NCBI RefSeq assembly: GCF_013303125.1
Contig: NZ_JABTTE010000018.1
Coordinates: forward strand, 1-64,000
Length of the DNA: 64,000 nucleotides
Direction: 5' to 3'
Source: Calidifontibacillus erzurumensis
GTDB lineage: Bacteria; Bacillota; Bacilli; Bacillales; Bacillaceae_J
Below, piece after piece: positions 51,583 through 60,732 of the stretch. The first letter of the stretch is position 1; each line of letters opens with the position of its first letter. A program made the translations under genes and the position numbers. Below the pieces are notes generated by a model. It ran no database searches. It worked only from the letters and a program-made list of their open reading frames with translations, and had not been told where the DNA came from.

Positions 51583-51637
51583 GCTGTCCCAAATCATTGC
51601 TTTTCCATGTGGTAATAGCATTCGTATTTGGGACAGC
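51583..51637 (-). repeat. 12-bp perfect inverted repeat in the rpoB-rpoC gap
   Basis: GCTGTCCCAAAT (51583-51594) and ATTTGGGACAGC (51626-51637) can form a stem with a 31-nt loop. It ends 33 nt before the rpoC TTG start, just upstream of the RBS. No T tract follows on the minus strand. Possible mRNA processing or translational control structure. Confidence 0.6.
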
Positions 51638-51668
51638 CTTATCGTTTACAAAAGAGTATTTACCTCTT

Positions 51669-54600
51669 TTATTTTTCTACAGGCGTAGCAGTTTTTTCTT
51701 CATTTTTTAAAATTTCATTTGTTTCCATTGAATGGACTTCTCGTTCTCTGTCATCATCATCGTCAAAGTCGCGCAATTCAATTTCTTCTTCATCGCTAGA
51801 AAGCATTTTAACATCCATACCTAAGCTTTGAAGTTCTTTAATCAATACTTTAAATGATTCAGGAACACCAGGCTCTGGAACACTTTCTCCTTTGACGATC
51901 GCTTCATATGTTTTAACGCGTCCGACGACATCGTCTGATTTTACAGTTAAGATTTCTTGTAAAGTATAGGCAGCCCCGTATGCTTCAAGTGCCCAAACTT
52001 CCATTTCCCCAAAGCGCTGACCACCAAATTGCGCTTTACCGCCAAGCGGTTGTTGCGTAACAAGGGAATAAGGACCTGTTGAACGGGCATGCAATTTGTC
52101 GTCAACCATGTGGGCAAGCTTGATCATATACATGATACCAACGGAAACACGATTATCAAACGGTTCTCCTGTACGTCCATCATAGAGGATTGTTTTCGCA
52201 TCCTTCGCCATTCCTGCTTCTTCGATCGTAGCCCATACATCATCTTCAGTTGCACCATCAAAGACCGGTGAAGCAACATGGATGCCGAGATTACGGGCAG
52301 CCATACCTAAATGTAGCTCTAATACCTGACCGATATTCATCCGCGAAGGTACCCCTAACGGATTTAACATGATATCAATCGGAGTTCCATCAGGTAAGAA
52401 TGGCATATCCTCTTCTGGAAGAATTCTTGAGATAACCCCTTTGTTACCGTGGCGACCAGCCATCTTATCGCCCTCATGGATTTTACGTTTCTGTACAATA
52501 AAGACGCGTACCAATTGGTTTACACCTGGTGGTAATTCGTCACCATCTTCGCGGTTAAAGATTCTTACATCCAAGATAATTCCGCCACCGCCATGTGGTA
52601 CACGAAGTGAAGTATCGCGGACTTCTCTGGCCTTCTCACCAAAGATTGCGTGCAACAACCTTTCTTCCGCTGAAAGTTCTGTTACACCTTTAGGTGTCAC
52701 TTTTCCTACCAGGATGTCCCCATCTTTCACTTCAGCGCCAATACGTACAATCCCACGTTCATCCAAATTGCGAAGGGCATCTTCACCAACGTTTGGAATA
52801 TCACGTGTAATTTCCTCTGGTCCAAGCTTTGTATCACGTGCTTCAGATTCGTATTCTTCAATATGGATTGATGTATAAACATCATCTTTAACTAGACGTT
52901 CACTCATGATGATGGCATCCTCATAGTTATAGCCATCCCATGTCATGAATGCAACTAACACGTTACGGCCCAGTGCTAGTTCTCCTTTGTCCATTGACGG
53001 ACCGTCTGCTAAAATTTCTCCTTTTTTCACTTCATCGCCAACTTTTACAATTGGACGTTGGTTATAGCAAGTTCCTTGGTTGGAACGCTTAAATTTCAAT
53101 AGTTCATATTTATCAAGGTCGCCTTTGACTTTTTGACCATCAACTTCCACAATACGGCGAACATGGATATAGCTTGCTTCTACATGTTCGACGATACCAT
53201 CGTGCTTGCAAATAACAGCTGCACCGGAATCTTTACCATTCACATACTCCATTCCTGTACCAACTATTGGCGCTTCTGGAACGAGCAATGGAACTGCTTG
53301 ACGCTGCATGTTGGCACCCATAAGAGCACGGTTTGAGTCGTCATTCTCTAAGAATGGAATACAAGCTGTTGCCGCGGATACAACTTGTTTTGGAGAAACG
53401 TCCATATAGTCAACAAGTTCTCGCTTAACCTTTGTATTTTCACCGCGGAAACGAACGACAACTTCTTCATCGAGGAATGAACCGTCTTCTGCAAGTCTTG
53501 CATTTGCTTGGGCAACAATATAGTTATCTTCCTCATCAGCAGTCAAATAATCAATTTGATTTGTAACTCTACCTGTTTCAGGATCTACTTTACGGTAAGG
53601 TGTTTCAATAAATCCAAAACGATTCACTTTCGCGTAAGTAGATAACGAGTTAATCAAACCGATGTTAGGACCTTCTGGTGTTTCAATCGGACACATCCGC
53701 CCATAATGCGAATAGTGAACATCCCGCACTTCAAATCCAGCACGTTCGCGAGTTAATCCACCAGGTCCTAAAGCAGATAAGCGGCGTTTATGCGTTAACT
53801 CTGCCAACGGATTTGTTTGGTCCATAAATTGTGAAAGCTGTGAACTTCCAAAGAACTCTTTTATAGCTGCAATGACTGGACGAATATTAATTAGCGCCTG
53901 TGGCGTAATATTATTGGCATCTTGAATAGACATCCGTTCACGAACAACACGTTCCATCCTGGAAAGCCCAATTCTAAATTGGTTTTGCAATAGTTCCCCG
54001 ACAGAACGCAAACGACGGTTGCCTAAATGATCTATATCATCGGTGTCGCCGACTTGATACAAAAGATTAAAGAAATAACTAATTGATGCAATAATATCTG
54101 CTGGTGTTATATTTTTAATATTTTCATCGACATTGGCATTGCCAATTACATTAATAATTTTCTCCCCATCCATATCCTTAGGGGCATAGATTTTAATTGA
54201 TTGAACAGTAATATCGTCTTCAAAAACACCGCCGTAAGGCTTTAACACTTTTAAACCAATATTCTTTTCAAGATATGGCAAAATCTTATCGAGTGTACGG
54301 CGATCTAGCACTGCGCCTTTTTCAACCAATACTTCCCCTGTTTCAGGATCAACCAATGTTTCCGCGATCCGCTGATTGAATAAGCGGTTTTTAATATGAA
54401 GCTTTTTATTAATTTTATAACGGCCTACATTGGCTAAGTCATAACGTTTTGGATCGAAAAAGCGCGATACTAGTAAGTTCTTTGCATTTTCCACTGTTGG
54501 AGGCTCTCCTGGACGGAGGCGCTCATAGATTTCCAACAAAGCTTTTTCAGTAGATTCTGTGTTGTCTTTTTCCAATGTATTTCTTAAGTATTCATTATCG

Positions 54601-55235
54601 CCTATTAAATCAATAATATCTTTGTCATTCCCGAAGCCTAATGCACGCAATAAAACAGTTACAGGCAATTTGCGTGTACGGTCGATACGAACATATACAA
54701 CATCTTTTGCGTCTGTTTCATATTCTAACCAAGCTCCGCGGTTCGGGATGACGGTAGCCGAAAAACCTTTTTTCCCGTTTTTATCGATCTTGCCGCTATA
54801 ATAAACACTTGGTGAACGAACAAGCTGGGATACAATAACCCGTTCGGCTCCATTAATGATAAACGTTCCCGTTTCAGTCATTAATGGAAAATCTCCCATG
54901 AAGACATCTTGTTCTTTAACTTCACCAGTTTCCTTGTTAATCAAACGCACTTTTACCCGCAAAGGTGCCGAATATGTAACATCTCGCTGCTTTGCTTCAG
55001 CTATTGAGTATTTCGGTTCACCTAAACTATAGTCAATAAATTCAAGTGATAGGTTTCCGGTAAAATCCTCAATAGGGGAGATGTCTGCAAACATCTCTCT
55101 TAATCCCTCATCAAGAAACCATTTGTAGGAAGAGAGTTGAATTTCAATTAGATTTGGTAATTCCAGCACCTCGCTGATTCGCGCATAACTTCTGCGCTGG
55201 CGGTGGCGTCCATACTGAATTAGTTGACCTGTCAA
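51669..55235 (-). CDS. rpoB: RNA polymerase subunit beta
   Basis: 1188-aa core subunit. The rifampicin pocket [31 protein letters not shown] is split here only for length: [18 protein letters not shown] shows wild-type residues, so a rifampicin-sensitive enzyme is expected. RHGNKGVIS and the C-terminal clamp-contact region are conserved. The frame opens at GTG 55244, but TTG at 55235 ([11 protein letters not shown]) has GAGGGGTG 6 nt upstream and matches B. subtilis. It has its own promoter and a long structured leader. Confidence 0.97.
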   Translation of the reverse strand: MTGQLIQYGRHRQRRSYARISEVLELPNLIEIQLSSYKWFLDEGLREMFADISPIEDFTGNLSLEFIDYSLGEPKYSIAEAKQRDVTYSAPLRVKVRLINKETGEVKEQDVFMGDFPLMTETGTFIINGAERVIVSQLVRSPSVYYSGKIDKNGKKGFSATVIPNRGAWLEYETDAKDVVYVRIDRTRKLPVTVLLRALGFGNDKDIIDLIGDNEYLRNTLEKDNTESTEKALLEIYERLRPGEPPTVENAKNLLVSRFFDPKRYDLANVGRYKINKKLHIKNRLFNQRIAETLVDPETGEVLVEKGAVLDRRTLDKILPYLEKNIGLKVLKPYGGVFEDDITVQSIKIYAPKDMDGEKIINVIGNANVDENIKNITPADIIASISYFFNLLYQVGDTDDIDHLGNRRLRSVGELLQNQFRIGLSRMERVVRERMSIQDANNITPQALINIRPVIAAIKEFFGSSQLSQFMDQTNPLAELTHKRRLSALGPGGLTRERAGFEVRDVHYSHYGRMCPIETPEGPNIGLINSLSTYAKVNRFGFIETPYRKVDPETGRVTNQIDYLTADEEDNYIVAQANARLAEDGSFLDEEVVVRFRGENTKVKRELVDYMDVSPKQVVSAATACIPFLENDDSNRALMGANMQRQAVPLLVPEAPIVGTGMEYVNGKDSGAAVICKHDGIVEHVEASYIHVRRIVEVDGQKVKGDLDKYELLKFKRSNQGTCYNQRPIVKVGDEVKKGEILADGPSMDKGELALGRNVLVAFMTWDGYNYEDAIIMSERLVKDDVYTSIHIEEYESEARDTKLGPEEITRDIPNVGEDALRNLDERGIVRIGAEVKDGDILVGKVTPKGVTELSAEERLLHAIFGEKAREVRDTSLRVPHGGGGIILDVRIFNREDGDELPPGVNQLVRVFIVQKRKIHEGDKMAGRHGNKGVISRILPEEDMPFLPDGTPIDIMLNPLGVPSRMNIGQVLELHLGMAARNLGIHVASPVFDGATEDDVWATIEEAGMAKDAKTILYDGRTGEPFDNRVSVGIMYMIKLAHMVDDKLHARSTGPYSLVTQQPLGGKAQFGGQRFGEMEVWALEAYGAAYTLQEILTVKSDDVVGRVKTYEAIVKGESVPEPGVPESFKVLIKELQSLGMDVKMLSSDEEEIELRDFDDDDDREREVHSMETNEILKNEEKTATPVEK

Positions 55236-55282
55236 CTGATTCACCCCTCAAAATAAAACGTATTATTTGAAAAAGCACAATT

Positions 55283-55356
55283 CCTTTTTCTGCGGCAGTT
55301 TTTTAGAAACAAGCCTCTTGCTTTTGGGGCAAAGACTTGCAACTGCTGAAAAAAGG
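55283..55356 (-). promoter_or_regulatory. long leader stem upstream of rpoB
   Basis: Minus strand: CCTTTTTTCAGCAGTT pairs with AACTGCCGCAGAAAAAGG around an inner AGTCTTTGCCCC...GGCTTG region. It ends about 48 nt before the start codon. It might be an alternative partner to the upstream terminator hairpin. Confidence 0.5.
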
Positions 55357-55393
55357 TTTTGAGCGTACTACCGCTGAAAAAATAAAAATAAAG

Positions 55394-55420
55394 AAAAAAA
55401 GGCTTCTATTCATAGAAGAA
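55394..55420 (-). terminator. attenuator-like terminator in the rpoB leader
   Basis: Minus strand: CTTCTA, loop TGAA, TAGAAG, then CC and seven Ts. It is downstream of the 55532 promoter and upstream of rpoB, so it could attenuate rpoB-rpoC or end ybxB readthrough. The stem is short. Confidence 0.6.
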
Positions 55421-55531
55421 AGCACATTAAAATAAAAATATCCATATTTACCATTTTTGCCAAATCCTATTCTTTTATACACAAATTAGAAATCATATCT
55501 CATTCAAATGTACATTCATTGGCATTTTATA

Positions 55532-55560
55532 ATCTTACCATAACCAAAATTAACCGTCAA
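55532..55560 (-). promoter_or_regulatory. sigma-A promoter of rpoB
   Basis: Minus strand: TTGACG (55555-55560), 17-bp spacer, TAAGAT (55532-55537). The -35 overlaps the ybxB stop codon. Confidence 0.6.
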
Positions 55561-56159
55561 CATTTTCTCGATTTTATGATATAATATCCCTTTTTTTTCT
55601 CAACTGTCTCAACTTCACTAAACAATGATTTCAGCTTTTCTATCGCTGACGGTGCTCCTTGTTTTTTTTGGATCACAATCCACAGCTCGCCATTTTCAGC
55701 CAAATGTTCATAGGCTTTTTCGAAAATTTCATAAACTACTTTTTTTCCAGCACGAATTGGCGGGTTTGATACGATTGCTGCAAACTTGTTCGTTTTAACA
55801 TTTTGAAAAAGATTACTTTGATAGATTGAGACGTTTTTTACACGATTTTGCTCGCTATTTATTTTTGCTAGTTGCAATGCTCTTTCATTAACATCAATCA
55901 TTTCAACAAGCCGTTCCGGGTAACTTTTGGCAAGTGCAAGACCAATTGGCCCATATCCGCAACCAACATCTAAAATATTTCCGGAGATTTCAGGCATAAC
56001 AAATGTTTCAATTAACAATTTTGATCCAAAATCAACTTCACTTTTTGAGAAAACACCTAAATCTGAGGTAAAAAGAAATGAGTAGCCTCTAAGATGATAC
56101 GTAAAATGAAAAGGCTTGCTTTCTACTGAAGGTTTGTTGGTATAGTAATGTTCGGTCAT
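55557..56159 (-). CDS. ybxB: class I SAM-dependent methyltransferase YbxB (RsmC-like)
   Basis: 200-aa methyltransferase of the RsmC/small-domain family, probably modifying guanine 1207-equivalent of 16S rRNA. SAM motif I GNILDVGCGYGPIGLALA, acidic loop EMIDVNERAL and catalytic SNPPIRAGK are visible. It has only the catalytic half of E. coli RsmC, as B. subtilis YbxB does. Located between rplL and rpoB as in B. subtilis, after the rplL terminator. Confidence 0.9.
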   Translation of the reverse strand: MTEHYYTNKPSVESKPFHFTYHLRGYSFLFTSDLGVFSKSEVDFGSKLLIETFVMPEISGNILDVGCGYGPIGLALAKSYPERLVEMIDVNERALQLAKINSEQNRVKNVSIYQSNLFQNVKTNKFAAIVSNPPIRAGKKVVYEIFEKAYEHLAENGELWIVIQKKQGAPSAIEKLKSLFSEVETVEKKKGYYIIKSRKC

Positions 56160-56234
56160 TTGTTTTTTCGCTACCCCTTTATTTCATTTTTTGGGTTAAC
56201 TAGAGGAATTTGTATTATGTCCTTAATTTTTTAT

Positions 56235-56268
56235 AAAAAAAGCCCGCTCTAGATGAGCGAGCTTTTTT
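56235..56268 (-). terminator. terminator of rplJ-rplL
   Basis: Minus strand: AAAAAAGCTCGCTC, loop ATCTA, GAGCGGGCTTTTTTT. It begins 7 bp after the rplL stop codon. Confidence 0.9.
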
Positions 56269-56275
56269 ACTATCA

Positions 56276-56641
56276 TTACTTAATTTCAACGTTAGCTCCA
56301 ACTTCTTCAAGTTTAGCTTTGATGTCTTCTGCTTCTTCTTTAGATACGCCTTCTTTAAGCGGTTTTGGAGTGTTATCAACAAGGTCTTTAGCTTCTTTTA
56401 AGCCAAGGCCAGTGATTTCACGAACAACTTTGATAACTTTAATTTTTTGATCGCCAGCGCTAGCTAAGATAACATCAAATTCAGTTTTTTCTTCAGCAGC
56501 AGCGCCACCTGCAACAGCGCCACCCATAACAACTGGAGCAGCTGCAGTTACGCCAAACTCTTCCTCAATAGCTTTTACTAGGTCATTTAATTCTAAAACA
56601 GTCATATTTTTAACCGCTTCAATGATTTGTTCTTTAGTCAT
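56276..56641 (-). CDS. rplL: 50S ribosomal protein L7/L12
   Basis: 121-aa stalk protein that recruits translation GTPases. N-terminal dimerisation and L10-binding helices ([18 protein letters not shown]), Ala/Gly-rich hinge ([18 protein letters not shown] region) and C-terminal factor-binding domain with [18 protein letters not shown]. Several copies bind each L10. Follows rplJ. Confidence 0.98.
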   Translation of the reverse strand: MTKEQIIEAVKNMTVLELNDLVKAIEEEFGVTAAAPVVMGGAVAGGAAAEEKTEFDVILASAGDQKIKVIKVVREITGLGLKEAKDLVDNTPKPLKEGVSKEEAEDIKAKLEEVGANVEIK

Positions 56642-56703
56642 TTGAATGTTCCTCCTTAGTTTTCATTTAAATTTTCATTTAAATTATTAAATTTATTGCG
56701 ATA

Positions 56704-57204
56704 TTAAGCACCTTGTTCTTCTTTTTGTTCAGCAACAGCTTTAGTAACAAGTGCAAAGTTGCGAATTGGAGCTTGCAATACGCTAAGCAACATAGAAAGC
56801 AATCCTTCGCGAGATGGAAGTTCAGCTAACGCTTTAACTTCTTCAACTGTTGCAATGTTTCCTTCGATGATACCTGCTTTAATTTCTAAATCCTCATGTT
56901 TTTTAGCAAACTCGTTAAGGATTTTTGCAGGAGCCACTACATCTTCGACACCAAAAGCAACCGCAGTTGGTCCAACTAACTTGTCATTAAGCGCTGCAAA
57001 GTCAGTAGCTTCAGCTGCACGACGCATTAAAGTATTTTTATATACTTTAAACTCAACGCCTGCTTCACGTAATTGTTTACGCAGTTCAGTTACTTCAGCA
57101 ACATCAAGTCCACGATAATCAACAAAGACGACTGATTTGCTTTCACGTAACTTTTCAGAGATTTCTTGAACGATTTGTTTCTTTTGTTCAATAATCGCGC
57201 TCAT
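56704..57204 (-). CDS. rplJ: 50S ribosomal protein L10
   Basis: 166-aa stalk base protein. [20 protein letters not shown] start, [20 protein letters not shown] core and a C-terminal helix that binds L7/L12 dimers. The frame extends to 57279, but ATG at 57204 follows GGAGGTG and gives normal length. L10 (with L12) represses its own mRNA through the leader upstream. Confidence 0.98.
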   Translation of the reverse strand: MSAIIEQKKQIVQEISEKLRESKSVVFVDYRGLDVAEVTELRKQLREAGVEFKVYKNTLMRRAAEATDFAALNDKLVGPTAVAFGVEDVVAPAKILNEFAKKHEDLEIKAGIIEGNIATVEEVKALAELPSREGLLSMLLSVLQAPIRNFALVTKAVAEQKEEQGA

Positions 57205-57219
57205 TTTGACACCTCCTGT

Positions 57220-57400
57220 AAATTTTCTATACCGTACTGTGTTTTTTCGGTTAATAGAAAAGCCCCCATGCGTAGACATGGAGGCACTATAGATCCGTTC
57301 ACTTCACTGCAACAGATTTATAAAAAACACCTCGGTAGGATATTAAGCCTTAAAGCACCTACTGTCTACGGTATATGGCTTATATAATTTTCAAACAACA
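57220..57400 (-). promoter_or_regulatory. L10 leader (autoregulatory RNA of rplJ-rplL)
   Basis: The leader holds the family hallmarks: CCGTAGACAGTAGGTGC, then TAATATCCTACCGAGGTGTT, and a terminator hairpin GCCTCCATGTC...GCATGGGGGC followed by TTTT (57262-57285). This is the known Firmicute L10 leader layout, in which L10-L12 binding favours the terminator or repressed form. Confidence 0.85.
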
Positions 57401-57437
57401 CGTGTTATTATAAACTTCTATTACTTATTTGTCAAAC

Positions 57438-58139
57438 TTATTTACCAAGTAAAATTGGGGCAACATCAACTTTAATACCAGGTCCCATTGTAGATGCAAT
57501 TGTTACATTCTTCATATATGTTCCTTTTGCAGCAGCTGGTTTTGCTTTTTGAATTGTTTCAACGATTGTTGTTAAGTTTTCAACAAGCTTCGCATCTTCA
57601 AAAGATACTTTACCAATTGGTACATGAATATTTCCAGCTTTATCAACGCGGTATTCAACTTTACCAGCTTTAATATCTTGAACAGCTTTTGCTACATCGA
57701 ATGTAACTGTACCTGTTTTTGGGTTTGGCATTAAACCTTTTGGACCTAACACGCGTCCAAGTTTACCAACTTCACCCATCATATCAGGAGTTGCAACTAC
57801 AACATCAAAGTCAAACCAACCTTGTTGGATTTTGTTGATGTATTCTGCATCGCCAACATAATCAGCACCTGCAGCTTCTGCTTCTTTAATTTTTTCCCCT
57901 TTTGCAAACACTAGCACACGTTGTGTTTTACCAGTTCCATGCGGAAGAACAACTGCACCACGAATTTGTTGATCAGCTTTCTTTGGATCTACGCCAAGAC
58001 GGAAAGCAACTTCAACACTTTCATCAAATTTAGCAGTTGCTGTTTTCTTCACTAATTCAACAGCTTCTTGTACCGGATAAGCTTTTGTACGGTCAACAAG
58101 CTTAGCAAGTTCTTGATATCTTTTGCCTCTTTTAGCCAT
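57438..58139 (-). CDS. rplA: 50S ribosomal protein L1
   Basis: 233-aa L1 of the mobile stalk that helps release E-site t[23 protein letters not shown] start; [19 protein letters not shown] and [20 protein letters not shown] are conserved. L1 also represses its own operon in many bacteria by binding a leader that mimics its rRNA site; a candidate site lies just upstream. Confidence 0.98.
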   Translation of the reverse strand: MAKRGKRYQELAKLVDRTKAYPVQEAVELVKKTATAKFDESVEVAFRLGVDPKKADQQIRGAVVLPHGTGKTQRVLVFAKGEKIKEAEAAGADYVGDAEYINKIQQGWFDFDVVVATPDMMGEVGKLGRVLGPKGLMPNPKTGTVTFDVAKAVQDIKAGKVEYRVDKAGNIHVPIGKVSFEDAKLVENLTTIVETIQKAKPAAAKGTYMKNVTIASTMGPGIKVDVAPILLGK

Positions 58140-58158
58140 TTAAAAATCCTCCTCACAT

Positions 58159-58184
58159 GTGGTTATAACGGTTTTACCTCCCAC
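58159..58184 (-). promoter_or_regulatory. candidate L1-binding site in the rplA leader
   Basis: Minus strand: GTGGGAGG, short AT-rich middle, ACCAC, 20 nt before the rplA start. The same ends (GTGGGAGG...ACCACAT) occur in the rplK leader at 58710-58743. A stable AGGTTGCGAG / CTCGCAACCT hairpin (58192-58229) lies just upstream. Confidence 0.5.
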
Positions 58185-58256
58185 GAATAAAGGTTGCGAG
58201 CGGTGTTTAGCCATTTTCCTCGCAACCTCTGCCAATCACCTTAGCAACTTCTGGGA

Positions 58257-58682
58257 TTAGTCTTCAATAACGATTCCCATGCTGCGTGCTGTACCCTCAA
58301 CCATACGCATAGCAGCTTCTACGCTTGCTGCGTTAAGGTCAGGCATTTTTGTTTCAGCAATTTCACGCACTTTGTCACGCTTAACTGTTGCAACTTTTTT
58401 CTTATTTGGCTCACCAGAACCAGACTCGATTCCAGCAGCTTTCTTAAGAAGTACAGCAGCAGGCGGAGTTTTTGTAATAAACGTGAATGAACGGTCTTCA
58501 AACACCGTAATTTCAACAGGGATGATTAGTCCAGCTTGTTCAGCTGTACGAGCGTTAAACTCTTTACAGAATCCCATGATGTTTACACCTGCTTGACCTA
58601 ATGCAGGACCAACTGGCGGTGCTGGATTAGCTTTACCGGCAGGAATTTGAAGTTTTACTACTTTAATAACTTTTTTAGCCAC
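58257..58682 (-). CDS. rplK: 50S ribosomal protein L11
   Basis: 141-aa L11 of the GTPase-associated centre, needed for RelA activation and the target of thiopeptides. Proline-rich [20 protein letters not shown] is wild type. The frame opens at 58691, but GTG at 58682 with GGAGGTG upstream gives the standard [12 protein letters not shown] start. First gene of rplK-rplA. Confidence 0.97.
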   Translation of the reverse strand: MAKKVIKVVKLQIPAGKANPAPPVGPALGQAGVNIMGFCKEFNARTAEQAGLIIPVEITVFEDRSFTFITKTPPAAVLLKKAAGIESGSGEPNKKKVATVKRDKVREIAETKMPDLNAASVEAAMRMVEGTARSMGIVIED

Positions 58683-58709
58683 GAGACACACCTCCTTAAA
58701 GTCCGTGAT

Positions 58710-58743
58710 GTGGTAAAATTAGGCCTTATTAAGACCCTCCCAC
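58710..58743 (-). promoter_or_regulatory. candidate L1-binding site in the rplK leader
   Basis: Minus strand: GTGGGAGGG, a short internal stem (GTCTTAATAAGGC), then TTACCACATCAC, followed by the RBS. Ends match the motif before rplA. Confidence 0.5.
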
Positions 58744-58801
58744 TCATATCCTATATATCAACAATAGCCTCTTTCATTTGAGACCCATAGGAAACACATG
58801 A

Positions 58802-58830
58802 ATTTTATCATTTATTAGACAAATTTGCAA
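58802..58830 (-). promoter_or_regulatory. sigma-A promoter of rplK-rplA
   Basis: Minus strand: TTGCAA (58825-58830), 17-bp spacer, TAAAAT (58802-58807), about 120 nt before rplK. Confidence 0.65.
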
Positions 58831-58860
58831 GTTTTTTTGCATGCAATTTCTGTTTAAATG

Positions 58861-59394
58861 TTATAAAGGCTCAATTTGTGTAAATTCCAGTTCAACAGGA
58901 GTTTCCCTTCCAAACATATTTACGTGCACTTTCACTTTTTGTTTATCCATATCAATTTCTTCAATTGTTCCTGTGAAATTCTTAAACGGACCTTCAATGA
59001 CACGGACAGTATCTTTAATAGCAAAATTGACTTCTGTCTGAACTTTGTCCAATCCCATTCTTTTTAGAATGGCATTTACTTCTTCTGTTTGAAGAGGAAC
59101 CGGTTTTGATCCGGAACCTGTTGACCCTACAAACCCTGTCACACCAGGAGTATTTCTGACAACATACCATGAGTCATCGGTCATAATTAGCTCGACTAAA
59201 ACGTACCCAGGGAAAACCTTTTTCTTAACGACTTTCTTTTTGCCATTTTTGATTTCATTTTCTTCTTCTTCAGGGACGACAATGCGGAAAATTTTATCCT
59301 GCATACCCATGGATTCCACTCGTTTTTCCAAGTTTGCTTTTACTTTATTTTCATACCCTGAATAAGTATGAACAACATACCAATTCTTTTCCAT
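58861..59394 (-). CDS. nusG: transcription elongation and pausing factor NusG
   Basis: 177-aa NusG. N-terminal NGN domain (MEKNWYVVHTYSGYENKVKA; VFPGYVLVELIMTDDSWYVV) binds the RNA polymerase clamp; C-terminal KOW domain (VIEGPFKNFTGTIEEID) binds S10 or Rho. In Bacillus it also stimulates pausing. Oddly, no Shine-Dalgarno lies directly before the ATG. The nearest, GGGAGGG, is about 25 nt upstream with a small possible hairpin between. A terminator separates it from secE. Confidence 0.97.
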   Translation of the reverse strand: MEKNWYVVHTYSGYENKVKANLEKRVESMGMQDKIFRIVVPEEEENEIKNGKKKVVKKKVFPGYVLVELIMTDDSWYVVRNTPGVTGFVGSTGSGSKPVPLQTEEVNAILKRMGLDKVQTEVNFAIKDTVRVIEGPFKNFTGTIEEIDMDKQKVKVHVNMFGRETPVELEFTQIEPL

Positions 59395-59593
59395 TAACGT
59401 AGGACACTAATAGTCCATTCCCTCCCTATCGGATTATCAAACAGGTGCTATCGTTTTTATATACGACTTGCGGATTTCGCAACCTTTCTACGATTAGCCC
59501 ACCTCAACTTTTCCTTTGTTGTGTTCTTTTGATCCTAGATGTATCTAATTCCATCGTTGATTGTATAGGGCTTTTCCTTTTTCGTATAAACAC

Positions 59594-59616
59594 GAAAAAA
59601 CCCGCAAGCGGGTTTA
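59594..59616 (-). terminator. terminator between secE and nusG
   Basis: Minus strand: AAACCCGC, loop TT, GCGGGTTT, then T tract. It lies about 60 bp after secE and 200 bp before nusG. It would reduce secE-nusG readthrough and implies a separate nusG promoter or regulated readthrough. Confidence 0.85.
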
Positions 59617-59675
59617 GATTCCTGTATTCCCTTTATTATACAACATTATACTACATTTAGACGCAAAAAAGGAAA

Positions 59676-59858
59676 TCAACCGAGTATTAAGCGTATGAGT
59701 TTTGAAATTCCCAAATCAACAACTGTAAAAAACAAAGCTACAAATGTGACCGTAACAATAACAGTGATTGTATATTTCGTTAATTCTTTTTTCTTCGGCC
59801 AGCTGACTTTTTTCATTTCACGAACTACATCACGAAGGAATTTAATTAACCGTTGCAT
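59676..59858 (-). CDS. secE: preprotein translocase subunit SecE
   Basis: 60-aa SecE of the short single-helix type. An amphipathic N-terminal helix (LIKFLRDVVREMKKVSWPKKKEL) is followed by one membrane segment (TVIVTVTFVALFFTVVDLG). It clamps SecY. It has its own promoter directly behind the sigH terminator. The L33 gene expected just upstream is missing. Confidence 0.96.
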   Translation of the reverse strand: MQRLIKFLRDVVREMKKVSWPKKKELTKYTITVIVTVTFVALFFTVVDLGISKLIRLILG

Positions 59859-59874
59859 GCATGTACCTCCAACT

Positions 59875-59908
59875 TGACAAGCCTGTTCCCATATTTTCGG
59901 GCTTGTCC
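59875..59908 (-). promoter_or_regulatory. hairpin in the secE leader
   Basis: GACAAGCC and GGCTTGTC form an 8-bp stem around a 17-nt loop, ending just before the secE RBS. No T tract. Function unknown. Confidence 0.5.
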
Positions 59909-59961
59909 TAAATATATCAATCAGTATATAATATCCCCATTTTCATATTTTCACTTGTAAA

Positions 59962-59990
59962 ACTGTACCATACGACTAGAACCATGTCAA
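59962..59990 (-). promoter_or_regulatory. sigma-A promoter of secE
   Basis: Minus strand: TTGACA (59985-59990), 17-bp spacer, TACAGT (59962-59967). It begins 4 bp after the sigH terminator T tract. Confidence 0.75.
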
Positions 59991-59993
59991 TGT

Positions 59994-60021
59994 AAAAAGG
60001 GAAATTACATCGTAATTTCCC
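59994..60021 (-). terminator. terminator of sigH overlapping its stop codon
   Basis: Minus strand: GGGAAATTAC, GAT, GTAATTTCCC, TTTTT. The left arm encodes the last residues (REITM) and the TAA stop lies in the right arm. Confidence 0.85.
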
Positions 60022-60655
60022 TTAGTTCCAAATAGCGCTCAAGTTTTCGTTTTACCCTTTGAAGAGCATTATCAATTGATTTAACATGGCGATTTAAGTC
60101 TTCGGAGATTTCTTGATATGTACGACCATCTAGATATAGGTTCAACACCTTTCTCTCCAAATCACTTAAAATTTCAGCCATTTTCACTTCTATATCAACA
60201 AATTCTTCTTGGTTAATGATTAATTCTTCAGGATCAAGAGTCTTCGTTCCGGAGATAACATCGAGTAAAGTTCGGTCAGATTCTTCATCATAAATCGGCT
60301 TGTCCAATGATACATAAGAATTTAATGGAATATGTTTTTGTCTTGTGGCGGTTTTTATCGCTGTAATGATTTGTCTTGTGATGCACAATTCTGCAAATGC
60401 TTTAAACGATGATAACTTGTCCTCTTTGAAGTCGCGGATTGCTTTATACAGACCGATCATGCCTTCTTGAACGATATCTTCACGATCTGCTCCAATTAAA
60501 AAATAAGACCTGGCTTTTGCCCGTACAAAATTTTTGTATTTATGAATTAAATACTCTAGCGCTTCTATAGAACCCGCGTGGACTTGTTCAACTACTTCTT
60601 CATCCTCTAGATGTTCTAAATCTTTGATCGCATTTTCTTTGAGGTGCATGCTCAC
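60005..60655 (-). CDS. sigH: RNA polymerase sigma-H factor
   Basis: 216-aa sigma factor for the transition phase and early sporulation. Region 2 (about 25-95) includes DREDIVQEGMIGLYKAIRDF, the core-binding and -10 recognising part. Region 4 (about 150-210) has the HTH TYQEISEDLNRHVKSIDNAL. Start GTG at 60655 has GGAGGG 8 nt upstream. Between rae1 and secE as in B. subtilis. Its terminator overlaps the stop codon. Confidence 0.97.
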   Translation of the reverse strand: MSMHLKENAIKDLEHLEDEEVVEQVHAGSIEALEYLIHKYKNFVRAKARSYFLIGADREDIVQEGMIGLYKAIRDFKEDKLSSFKAFAELCITRQIITAIKTATRQKHIPLNSYVSLDKPIYDEESDRTLLDVISGTKTLDPEELIINQEEFVDIEVKMAEILSDLERKVLNLYLDGRTYQEISEDLNRHVKSIDNALQRVKRKLERYLELREITM

Positions 60656-60732
60656 TCTTTGATCCCTCCGTCCACAACCGATGCATATAGCTAGTAATAT
60701 TATACAGGAGGTAAATTTAGGGAGTCAACCTT

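Larger units (their letters stand above)
55236..55556. other. rpoB leader region
   Basis: 321 bp without a gene between ybxB and rpoB. It holds a promoter whose -35 overlaps the ybxB stop codon, a terminator-like hairpin about 110 nt into the predicted transcript, and a larger imperfect stem (55283-55356) before the RBS. Confidence 0.7.
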
